A DNA stretch of 64,000 nt, taken from the NCBI GenBank assembly GCA_947568835.1, contig OX387605.1:22448418-22512417 (forward strand), in the 5' to 3' direction. The translations under genes were made by a program, and so were the position numbers. Below the pieces are notes generated by a model. That model searched no databases. It saw nothing but the letters and a program-made list of their open reading frames with translations, and was not told the origin of the DNA. Position 1 is the stretch's first letter; each line of letters opens with the position of its first letter. Shown piece by piece: positions 35,501 through 46,630 of this stretch. Source of the DNA: Protonemura montana. Taxonomy: Eukaryota; Arthropoda; Insecta; Plecoptera; Nemouridae.

Positions 35501-38500
35501 TTTGCTTTCTTAAAAAGATATTTAGAAATTTTTGACGGCGATCTTTTGAAAGCCATCGTCATTTGTTTGTTGATTTCATTATCTTGCCTGAAATGCCTAC
35601 TATGGAGTTCACAGTGACCTACAGCAACAAAGGTGCTCAGATAATGGTTTTCAAATAATAAAAAGAACAACACGAAATAAGCGTAAAATAAGCGTAAATA
35701 ATAAGCGTAAAATCCGGCTATTAACTAGCTATTAACCTCCTCTTAAACACTAATAGGAGGTGGTAATACACCAAAATAAGCTAATGGACAAATAAATTTA
35801 ATAGCGGCTACTAAATTATTTAATAGGACATTGTACAACTGGCCCTAAATATAACAAAATAACCGGCGACTCTGTAATGGAGCAAAAACATCGTGCGACT
35901 TCTAGCCCTAACTTAAGTCCAAGTAAAATACTGTGCCTTCTAAAGGATTCATATAGTAAGTTCGACATGGTATTAGAATTCTATGGCTAAGCATTAATCT
36001 GCTTTGATTACAATGATTTGAAACTGTGTTGTTGAGTACCTCTTGCAGCAGCCCTATGAACTCCGAGAAGGCCCAGTTGAGCTGGTTGAGCAGGGAGTTG
36101 ATGAAAGCAAGCGTGAGTGGTTCGTTGGCCAGTAACACCTCCTGGACATGCGCTTGGAAGAGGGCCGATGGGCAGGGCTCTGAAAAACAACGCACTCCAA
36201 TGGAAAACATACAAAGTAGGGCAAGTCAGAACCATCCAATTGATTGATGGGCTCATTTGTTGTGGTTCACAACGTACTGTTATGGCAATAGGCCTTGTGG
36301 CACTGGTCTTATAGCATCGATGAATGAGTTGGTGGTGGTAAGAAGATGACGATGAACCTAACCTAGTCTAGGCGCAAGGTGTGGAGATCCGGTGGTGGCG
36401 CGTAGTCTACTCCTGTCGAAGGTCACCGAGACTTTTGGCTTAATGTTCCTTCGAAAAGCGGTACAACGCGAACAACAGGATTCATCCACTAATACATGCT
36501 GTCAATTGGTGGAGTGAAGTTTTTGAACTAACGACAATGCTCCCAACTTCTCTATTGAACAGAACTGTTCTTGTTTTTTCTGATTACCCATCCAATGTCT
36601 AAACCAGCACAGTGTTCCTTAACTTCGGTGATCAACGATAACCAAAGATTCCAACATGCCACAGCGTCCAGTCCTAACCTACATCAAAGAATGTTCTTTA
36701 TTCCTTGGCAATTGTTACTCTTGCCTGTCCTTGATGCGTTGATTTATTTACTGATGTTTTACCAGTTGACTCTGAGATTCAAACCCATAACAAAAAGCTG
36801 CCGAATGTCTTCAAAAGACTAAATAGGAGTTGTGAATACTCTTCAATAAAAATTAAGAATACAATGGTAGTTAACTGATATTCCTAAATGTTTCTCTCTG
36901 CTAGAGGCATCAAACTAGAAATAGTTTAAAATATTTTTTTAGGCTAGCATTAATTGCCTGTGCAAAGTTCTGCTATCTGGAGGACCATTAAAGTCTGTGT
37001 CCGGTTTGCTCATAAGATTTCCTCTCGAACAGAGGACACAAATCAATGAAGTATTCCGTTTATGGAAAAATCTAACAAATTGTGGGGCGACGCATCGCCC
37101 ATTTTCTGTTTGGCGGCAAGCTCCTTGAGTAACGTCAATAGATGGCAACTGCCTGCAGCGACAGACAGCGGTCGGGTGGCTGCTTGCAGTGGCTATCAGT
37201 CTGGTGCAGCACCCTTGCAATCAGGTCACATTGTTTCATTAGAGTGTGAAGTACACATAACACACCTACTCTCAAGAAGGTTTCGTGCCAACTAATTTCC
37301 AGCAGCCTTGGCAAGCGGCAACCCGACCTGGCGCATAGTGAAACTGCAGAAAGTTGCCATCTAATGATTATTGATGTCGCTTACCACCAACAAAATTGGC
37401 CAACATGTAGACTTCTAACAAAATTTGCCCATGAGAGCTTCTAGCCAAGAAGGCTGCATTTTCGTTGGCAGTTGGCCATCAGTCATGGCTTGATTTCTCA
37501 AATAGTGAATGTTGCCAGAAATTGTGCCCGAAATGAAACGATGAGAAGAGGGACTAACTGATCTCTTGGAAGATGAGCCCAGAGTCCGTGTTCTGCAGTT
37601 CCATGCCAGTGCTGGCAGACAGCCGCGGAGATTTGTGATAGCGGAACGCGAAACCGTTCCCCTGCCAGAAGCGGACGAGGATCGAGTTGCTTTGTGCCCA
37701 CGCACGGTTCTCATACGGCCGCAGCAGAGCGCTCACCATCTCCACTCGGCTGCGAACAAAGAGGCTTGCTCATACCCAGGCCTTGCTGGAACTCTACAAT
37801 AACTAGTATCAACTGAAAATCTCTAGATTACCTAGATATATCCTAGAATCAATTGTACCAAATGACACTTCAGAAAATAACTTTTTTGTCTTTCTTTGAG
37901 AGTCATGAAGTTTACACCAATAAAAAAAGAACATTTGCAAAGTATATTGTCTGAAGTCTTAACTTTTAAATTTGATTCTAACAATTTTGGGAAGCTTTCC
38001 AGTTACTGATTTTCAACATTTGCATGGTACTTTTGTAATCTATAACAAGTCTCATGATAAAATAGTCTAAAATATGCTGAAAAGTAAAGAAAATTTATTC
38101 GATTAAAGAAAACTCAACAGTACCTGATGGTAAAAAAACCAAGCAAACAGGTAAGTTATGTAGATCTACATTGATCTATAGATCTAAATAAGCCTAGAAA
38201 TATCATCAACCGCCACAGTGATTAAGTCGAATGGAACAACCAGGGTCTATTGTAACGTATCATGTTACTACCCTCGTGAAAAAAAGAAAATATATGTCAT
38301 TTTTGAAGAGGTATGTATACCTCTTGTAGGGCACTGCTTCCAGAGCGGCCAGTGTTTGCGGAGCGCAAACAAAGCCAGCCAGCGCGTGAATGAGCCACTC
38401 CTTGCAGTCGTCGTGCACGATTCGGGAGTCGGCAAAGTGTGTGGCCAAGAAGTCGGCCACGCCCACAGTCAGCTGCTCATGTCCGTCTACGTCCTCTATA

Positions 38501-41500
38501 CGTGCCGAAGGGGGCAAGTACGAACGCAGCGCTGAGCACAGCTGCAATGCAAGGCAGGATTGCATGACCTGGTACCTACCATGACGAGTGTGGACCAGAA
38601 AGAAGGGTGTAGGGACTGTCAAGTTGCTATGTGTTTTGAATTAACATATAATTTTTAATTTTTTTACAACTGGGATAGCTATTTATAGGTATTTTTAATT
38701 TTGGGGCACAGTTAAGAATGACATATGTTTGACGATACAGATCGAAGACTTAAAACGTCATATTTAAATTGAAAAATATTGTAGATTGACCATACATTTG
38801 CAATAATGTAAGGGTTTTTGCTTGTAAGGGGCTTTTCATATGGTTTTTAAGACATTTTAACTGGTCTACCGATCTGTTTGAATAAACTGATAAATAAATA
38901 CGTTTCGATTTGAAAGATGGGAAAAAGTCAGGCATTATGTATCCAAAATACAAACTTGCTTAACAACCATCCACTAACCTGTATCAATGCCTCCATATAA
39001 AAGTCAGGCACAAAAGTAAACAAAGACCCCGCTCGCGACGCATCATCCATCGACTCCAAAACAACGCGCAAGAGAAACACGAGTGCGTTCTGCCGATCGG
39101 GCGAGAGCTCGGTCGCACGCAACCATGCAAGATTGCGTGCCGCAGTCAAGAGATCCTTCTCGAAGACTCTCGCTGTCTTGTTTAGTAGCGCGACCGCCTC
39201 CGGGTTTGCATCGCGATTTGCAGTCGCGATGAGCGCTCGCACCTCGTCAAACGCGGCCGTCGTCTTGGCCACGTGGGCATGTACGGCACGCAGCTTGCCC
39301 AGGTGCGTATGCACTGACGTGTTGTAAAGCAAGACAAGGCCATCGAGAAGTTCGTGCAGAGAGGACACTGCTTCGAGGGCACCCGGCTGAGTAGGCTCGC
39401 GCTCATGGCGCCGCGTGTGGATGTGGAAGCGATCAACCTGCGTTTGCAAACAGGGATTTTGTGAGATCACCGATGTTAAGAAACACTGCGCTGGGTCAGG
39501 TATTGGATGGTTTTGACCATCTTACGAATAATCGGTTCTTTTCGGCAGAGAGATTGTAGAGATGAAAGTTAATCAAACTTCACCCCTCATGCTTTTCAAC
39601 CTCTCGACAGCATGAATTTGTAAAGGAATGCGACCAAATTTGCAAACCAAGCTGCGACCAAATTATCCCATAAATCATTCAGACAGATTTTGTTAATGTA
39701 CTGACCTAACGAATTAGTATTAGTCTGATGTGCTAGTTTTAGCAATTTTTAATATAATGAAACTATACCTTACCAATGTACAAAACTGTGCGCTGTAATG
39801 AAGCAACAAACAAATAAATAAAAATAAATAAATTCTGTTTTTCGCGTTGTACCATCTTTCCGAAAATCCGACCATCCCCTTTGTGCCCTTCCTAATGCCC
39901 TTCCTGCCCTTCCTGTGTTCCTTTACTCCTTCGATAAAGGAGTAGGCTGCATGCTGGCACCAGGTTTCCCTCTCCTTCCTAATTATTGTTCACTCATTCA
40001 CAGACGCCATAAATCCACAGTGCCCATTGTCAAAACAGTGCGTCAATCAATTAATTTAGGCGGCAAAAAGACAGTTGCGATGAAGTAGCACATGGAAGGT
40101 AAGAAATTCTCATACTTTGAAATAAGTTTTCGCTAACTTTATCATGATAAACCAATCCACTTTAAGGGAAGTGAAGGAAAGGCATATAGCGAAGGCTGGC
40201 AAGTAATTTCATTAGGGGTGCACATAATGCAATACATTTTCAGTGTAAGTATATTATTGTTTAGAAAATGAACTCAGGAGAAGGAATGAAAGAAAGACAA
40301 CTAGCCAAAGTTTCCAGTAGAGAAAGCTACGTAGAAAGTTGTAACGTTTCGTCTGTTTTTTTTTTGTTTTTTTTACAACCGGCCATATTTTAACGTTGTT
40401 GTTCAATTCTTCCCTCTTCTTGTTGACAGTGTTAAAGCAGAAAGTGTAACTCACCAGCAACGGACTGCTGGATGGCCTGGGCTGTCCAATGAGCCGGGTC
40501 ATGATGGGGATCATCAGACCGGCAGCTCCGGTGCCATCAAAATTCTGCAGGTTCTGTCCCGGCACGAACGTCTGTGTGCCGTTGTCCAGAACCAGGAACT
40601 GTGGTGGTCCTCGAGGCTCAGGAGCCTGAGCAGGGAACACAAACATCCAACATTACACTGCTAACCTAGAACAATCAAACATGGTTGACTTTAAAGCAAA
40701 GGGACCGACTTGGACAGTGGGATGTTTTTAATACACATCAGAAGGAACACATTTTTACAAAATTGGTCGTTGGCAAAAAAAGAAGAGAAAAATAAGTTAA
40801 AAATATAATAAATCTTAAGTTTAGTGGTGTAGTAAACGGTGCTCTGCTAGGAATGACTTTTAGTCCTAAAAAGGATATAAGTTTCTAAAAATAAGAACAG
40901 GTTATGTAACATTCAAATAACACAACCAGCACACTTTTCATCACTACCACCCACAGACCCAAATCAGATTAACTGCTAACCTTTGGTGTGAAAACCGGAT
41001 GGTCCTCCCCCAGCAAGAGGGCTAGCTCCTGCTGGTGCTCCTTGAGCAAATGGGTCACAACCCCACCAAGCCTGTCGATCTGGAAGTAGTCTATGCTGCC
41101 GTCGAAAAAGCATCGCAGCGGCATTTTCAGGTCCTTAGAGGGTGACTCAGCCTCCCATAGCACTTGGAGTGCAGTCAGAATGCGGTAGAACATGTTGGCT
41201 GAGATGTGGTGTGGGGTATGCAGCATGGGGAAGCCCTGTAATCCCACAATTGGGAGGTAAACATGTGAAATCTCAATAATCCCCCAATTAACGCATAGTT
41301 TCTTTATTTCGAGGCCTTCTTTGATTTAAGTGCTTTCATCATTATATTTATTTCATTCAGGGCTGTATTTATAAATGGCCACGGATCTTCATTAAGTATC
41401 AAGCTTTTCTTTTAAGCAAAGCATAAAAAGGGAGCTGCAATTACACTTGGCGCACGTGTTTTACGCAGTGAAGTCATCTTTTTCTACCAGAGATTAGCAA

Positions 41501-44500
41501 AGACAGTGTTCGGTTTCAAAATGAGAGTTCGGTAAATATAAATTCTATTAACATAAAATGACACTTCAGAAGAACATTTTTGTTCTTCTGAGATCAGCTG
41601 ACTGGATCCTATGCTCCATCCAGGTTATTTGAGATCAGCTAACTGGATCCTATGCTCTATCCTGGTTATTTAAGATCAGCTGACTGGATCCTATGCTCTA
41701 TCCAGGTTATTTGAGATCAGCTAACTGGATCCTATGCTCTATCCAGGTTATTTAGATCAGCTGACTGGATCCTATGCTCTATCCAGGTTATTTGAGATCA
41801 GCTGGCTGAATCCTACGCTCTATCAAGGTTATAGAGATCAGCTATCTAGATCCTATGCTCTATCCAGGTTATTTGCAATCATTGAGTTCAGCACAACAAG
41901 TAATACCATGTGTAGTGTGATTGCCTGCTGCAAGAAGTTGCGCAACTTCTTGAGCATGATCTTGCGCGATGACGGTCGTAGCGACGTTCCATCGGTGTTA
42001 TCTAGCAGTTGAGTGACAAGCTGTACTTGCAGGACTTCTACCGCAGTCACCGCTTCCTTGATGCCCTGCGCCGCCTTCAAGTACGACTCCTTGCGCCGTT
42101 CCATAGCAACTTCCGAGGGCGTCATCTCAAACCACGGGGTGGGCATCAAACGCTCCAAAGTCGACGCCTCCAGGGGCTCCACAAACGTAAGCGACGCAAA
42201 CCTGGAATTAAGAGCCGAAAAGTTCGGAAGGGAATCTGAAACGGAGCCACTTTGCTCGCTCCTTGAATTTTATCAGGCAGATGGTTTACCGTGTAACCTC
42301 TTAGCATCACTGGTAATTTGTTATGACCCAAATTAAAAGCACCACAGTGTTCATAATTAATGAGACAGCAGGCATTGCATTTTGTAAGGCAGTCAAGCCA
42401 GTGAAAATAGCATTACTTGAAAATCTTGTGGATATCAAGGTAGAGAAATAATACCTACTATTCGCTGTCCAACCATAGAGAACTTTAACTTTCATTTTCA
42501 TTTAACATTATAGTCCACATATCTTGTTGGATATTTGCAGACAGCAAAAACTACATATGGTATACAACATGTACAAATCTGTTCAAAATAAATAAATAAA
42601 TATATATATGTATGTATACTTACATGTAATTATATAAATGAATATCGTTTAGGTGGCATCAGTACCTGACTCTCTCGAAGAGGATGTTCTCGAGCAGGAA
42701 GTACCGAGTTTCTTGGTGATCTACGAGCCGAGAGAGCAAGGAAAGCCAGCGCTTCTGTTGGGCAAACTCTAGGTCTGTAGAGACTTGTTCGTAGCGCACC
42801 GAGATTCCGTGCATCATTCCTTCCAGCCAGACCATCATGTCCCGCTTCTGAAGATCAATCCCGTACAGATGAGAATAATCCAAAGAGTTTCGATACACAT
42901 TCAGAAACTTGATATTAAGGGCCAGTGCATTTTAAGCTTGGACCTTGCGTGGATTGTCACAATGTGAGTTATTGTAATAAAACGTTTATCTCTATTTAAA
43001 ACCGCAGTAACATAATAAAGCAGAACTGAGAAGCTCTGTCAGGCAATCTTAGCATCTCCATGGCTACCAAACGTTGAATCTACTATTAAATCTCGTATGC
43101 TTGAAAGTTTTTTTTTGTTTTCGAAGTTGGTTACAAAAATTATTTTCTTATACAAATTTGAGTCACGTTGTATTTTAATAAGTCTAAGTTTTGTCTCGGG
43201 TAATATACTTTTAAACCAGTAGCCGGCACATAAATTCAACAGCTTTCTTAGGGACACATTTAGGGACACCATCCTAGGATGGTGGATGCGATAACCCTAT
43301 AGTAATCAGTTGCTTCATGACGAATGTAATTATCGACAAGAAACTTTGTTACACTGAAGAAGTCAACGCTAAATCAATTGACTTCAACTCGACATCAACC
43401 AGTAAAACGACAGCGTCTCACCTCGACAAAAGCCCAAAGCATGTCTAGGAAGACAGAGAGCCGGGAGATGGAATTAGTTTTTCCAAGGGATGCCTGGCCG
43501 AGCGTCTCGACGAACGGCAGGACGTGAGACTCGGTGATGTACGGGCTAGAGAGCAGCGGAGACAGCGCCGTCATCACCTCGGCAGCAACGCCCAGCACAA
43601 AACCACGGAGGCTTGACGGAAGCTTGCATCTCGAATCGGTCACCAGCTCGGCAAGCTGTGGACAGGAGCTAGGGATTCTGATTTGCAGACTTATGTCATA
43701 TTCTATTGCTGGAAACTTTGAAAGGAATACTTAAAATATATTTTAATTATTTAAATATTTGTTCAATAGTCTTACTGGAACTATTGTGTAATCTATATAA
43801 TGATAAGAGTATTGTGCTGATATTAATTTAGATAGTTTGTAAAATTATTTGGGGTAAATTTCCCTGTGAGTTTGAAAGAAAGCACACTGATGCCTGGGTG
43901 GATTTATTCCCCAAGGGCTAAATTTGAATGCACTAAGCATTTAATTTAGTTTGGAACTTAAAGCCAGGAAGTTTTTAGAAGCACTACTTCACAATGCACA
44001 AAATTTGGTTATCGGCTACTTTCAGCAATTCGGAAGCTATTTTTTGCCGATCGTACACGCTTTCACTAACTTTCCCAGCATCGCTAGGACACGATGTGGA
44101 GAATGAATAAAGTCCATTCAGGTGAATCTCGTTGCTTTTTGTCGCACTGGGGATATCTAGCTAGTTCACTCGAGATCGCACCCAGCCACATTTACTATAG
44201 TCAAACCGGTGATAGGAAGAGAAGTCGGAAGAAAATTGTGGCAAAACATTGGTCTCAAGGCAACTTGTGTGTGAAAATCCATCTAAAATACAAACCTACA
44301 AATTTAAAAAAATTAAAATAATTGATAAATATTTACGAATTGCAACAGTGAAATAATTACGGTGTAGAGATAAGATTTTCTAGAAAAATGAATGGTGGTA
44401 GCAAATCATCTGCTGCCATATCAAACCTGATATTGTGGTTCAAACAGTAGCAGCAGTTGGCTGACCCAGTCCAGCAGCTTCTCTGCTTGCGCCATCATCT

Positions 44501-46172
44501 TGGACGGCATTTCCTGGATCGGTTCAAACCCGGGCACGGGGAAAATGAATGGCATCGCACCGAAGTTTACTGCCAGCTTTTCGGTGTGAGCCAGGCTGAC
44601 GGCTGGAAAGTAGGCCATCCCTGGACCAAGCTGAACGTTGCTAAACGCCAAGCCCAGTGGTGTCCCGTTCCTATAAACAGGACAAGAATCATGTAATCAG
44701 ATGTACAATATCAGTAATAAAGAGTTAGTTAGTAAAATACTTAGTTGGAAAATGAAAATCATTCAATTTGATAAATTTAGCTATTGGATTGAACAGTTTG
44801 TTGGTCTGGTCAATAGCAGAAGGGGACCAAGGTTTAGAGCATTTTTCTAATGTTGAATGGAACATAAATCAAATAAATTGAATAAAAAAGAAATATAAAT
44901 GCATGGGTAAAATGTTTTCCCAAAATATCCCCAATTCAGAAAAGAATACATTTTAGAAGGATTCCTCTAAAAATTTGACAATTAAAATTAAGTAAAGAAC
45001 TTGCCTGTAGAATTCGACAGTGCCTGCATCCAGGTCAATTACGCTCCCGATTACATCCCCACAATGCCACGGCTGTCCGTAGTCTTGGGTAGAAACGTTC
45101 CACTTACGGACTCGATTACCATCGTAGGAGTATGAGTTAGGGGTATCACCTTGAAGGAAGGAAAAGCATCCCAAGACTGGATCAAATATCTCATGATTGC
45201 CATTTAGTAAATAAATAAACAGTAAGTTTAATTTGGAATCAAAGAAATAAATTGCTTGTGCACCCTTAAATACATTCCAATTAGGTACCTAGATACACCT
45301 TGGTCCTGGACCAAATGTTCAATTATATGTGAAACAGAGGAATAAATATATAAATATGTAAGTCACTTACCTACACCTATTTCTTGTGAAAATTTGCAAT
45401 TGCTTGTGGCCCAGCCTAGTTGCATTACTCCATTTGAACTTAGATTCAGTTCATACTGCCATTTGCCTATAAATTGAATTAATAGAGCATAGTGCAATAA
45501 CAGATTTTATATTGTAATCGAAGGGAAAATTTAATGAAAAATTTAAATTGTTATTTATTTGCACACCTTTGTATAGACACGTGTTTGCTTTAATAGTACC
45601 AAAGTTGCATTGGGAGCTGGCTGACAATCGGTTTTTTCCAACCATAAACAATCCAGTGTGGTTTTTTACATCAAAATGGACAATTGGCGGTCCAATTTTT
45701 CCCACGGTGGCTTGTTCAACAACGGCTAGATCATTCAAAGTCTTACCAATCCAGCAGGCGATACTCTCTAAATATAGCTTGTACCTGAAAAATCAATTTA
45801 AGTATCTGATAGCTGTAGGTTCCAATCATACATAAAAAATAGAAATTATTTTTTTTGTTTTTTGATAGAACTGTGATAAAACACACATACTGGAAATCAC
45901 GGGCTTCTGTCCGTTGATGTGCAAACTCAGAGCCAAAAATATGATGTAATATCTCTTCGATTTCCATTGTGGGTTTTGCAGAGTACACTGAAAATATAAA
46001 AATAAAATATTTTTTATTACCACAAGCTCAACGCCTAAAAGCATATTATTCTATGCCAGAAGATACCTCGGTTTTTCAAGTTCACTGATAAGCACAAAAT
46101 AATTTGCTAATCCCTGAGAAATCGGACAGTTTGAGGATTATTCGTACCTGTTTTTGATTGTACTTTCGGCAT
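32517..46172 (-). CDS. RNF123: E3 ubiquitin-protein ligase RNF123 (KPC1), complete
   Basis: Twenty phase-consistent coding exons give 1284 aa (human about 1314): 46172-46148, 45987-45891, 45784-45567, 45466-45371, 45149-45005, 44670-44427, 43655-43422, 42907-42666, 42201-41907, 41235-40981, 40625-40455, 39437-38979, 38541-38321, 37749-37559, 36179-36040, 34875-34693, 34038-33867, 33306-33151, 33074-32897 and 32649-32517. An N-terminal SPRY domain includes [17 protein letters not shown] and [14 protein letters not shown]. The middle matches human RNF123 ([36 protein letters not shown]). The C-terminal RING reads [18 protein letters not shown], then [17 protein letters not shown]. In mammals RNF123 with KPC2 ubiquitinates the CDK inhibitor p27 in the cytoplasm; the role here is inferred. 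Exon 5 uses a GC donor. Confidence 0.95.
33640..33715 (+). repeat. tRNA-like SINE module in an RNF123 intron
   Basis: TGCTCGGTTAGCTTTGTAGG with TGGAGCACCCGACCGTCAACC resembles the D and anticodon arms; GGAGGTCCCAGTTTTGTTTC resembles the T arm. The T loop is degenerate, so this is a tRNA-derived repeat. It is antisense to RNF123. Confidence 0.5.
36260..36636 (-). mobile_element. 5S-rRNA-derived SINE, copy 4
   Basis: On the minus strand the head GATCACCGAAGTTAAGGAAC and ACTGTGCTGGTTTAGACATT, GGATGGGTAATC tracks 5S rRNA. The body includes CGACAGGAGTAGACTACGCG-like sequence and the tail ends with CATAACAGTACGTTGTGAAC. It lies between RNF123 exons 14 and 15, in the same orientation as the gene. 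Confidence 0.7.
39463..40050 (+). mobile_element. 5S-rRNA-derived SINE, copy 5, with a ~200-bp insertion
   Basis: The head GATCACCGATGTTAAGAAAC and TGCGCTGGGTCAGG, TATTGGATGG matches the other copies; the tail is GTCAAAACAGTGCGTC. The body is interrupted at about 39640-39832 by other DNA that ends in an AAATAAATAAAAATAAATAA-type tail, with GCGACCAAATT on either side of the junction area, as if a second short element had inserted. It is antisense to RNF123 and begins only about 25 bp from the acceptor of the exon at 39437. Confidence 0.65.
41592..41875. repeat. Minisatellite, seven ~41-bp units, beside an RNF123 exon
   Basis: The unit begins GATCAGCTGACTGGATCC and continues TATGCTCTATCCAGGTTATT. 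The first five units alternate between GCTGACTGG and GCTAACTGG, so the array amplified as ~82-bp dimers; the last two units are more diverged. It ends about 30 bp from the splice donor of the exon 42201-41907. Confidence 0.85.
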
Positions 46173-46630
46173 GATGATTTGATGTGCATTAAATTATTTT
46201 TCATGGATAAATATTAAGTGGCTTATTGAAAATATATTTTTGAGCACAACTGCCCGCACTGCACGTGTGCTGCCCCACTCCTTAACAAACTGACAGTTCA
46301 CTGACAGCTGAATCACCTGACTGTACGGTAGCGCCCATACCGTACGCTTTTGGAAACATAATTAAATAACCGCCAGAATGTGACTGTTGTTGACACTTTG
46401 CTTTGATTTAGGTTATATTTTAATTTACTTTGATCAAACTGTGTCGTACTGAATAAATCATCGGTTTTCTCTTCCTCTGGCTTTTAACTTACGTTATTTA
46501 CTGCGAAGCCAACTATTAAGAAAATGATAACGTCGTAAGGGATTTGACCGTCAATTTTTTTTTCTAGACTTTCGATATCCAATGATCATAGATTCATTAA
46601 ATTTGAATAATTTACATAAAAGATCTTATA
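46173..46630. promoter_or_regulatory. Shared (bidirectional) promoter region of RNF123 and dystrotelin-like gene
   Basis: The two start codons lie 458 bp apart, pointing away from each other. The interval includes a perfect inverted repeat at 46323-46345, GTACGGTA and TACCGTAC arms around a 7-base GCGCCCA loop, and a nearby duplicated ACTGACAG motif (46289-46309). No TATA box is obvious at a standard place. A shared promoter is inferred from distance; the palindrome is directly visible. Confidence 0.55.
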
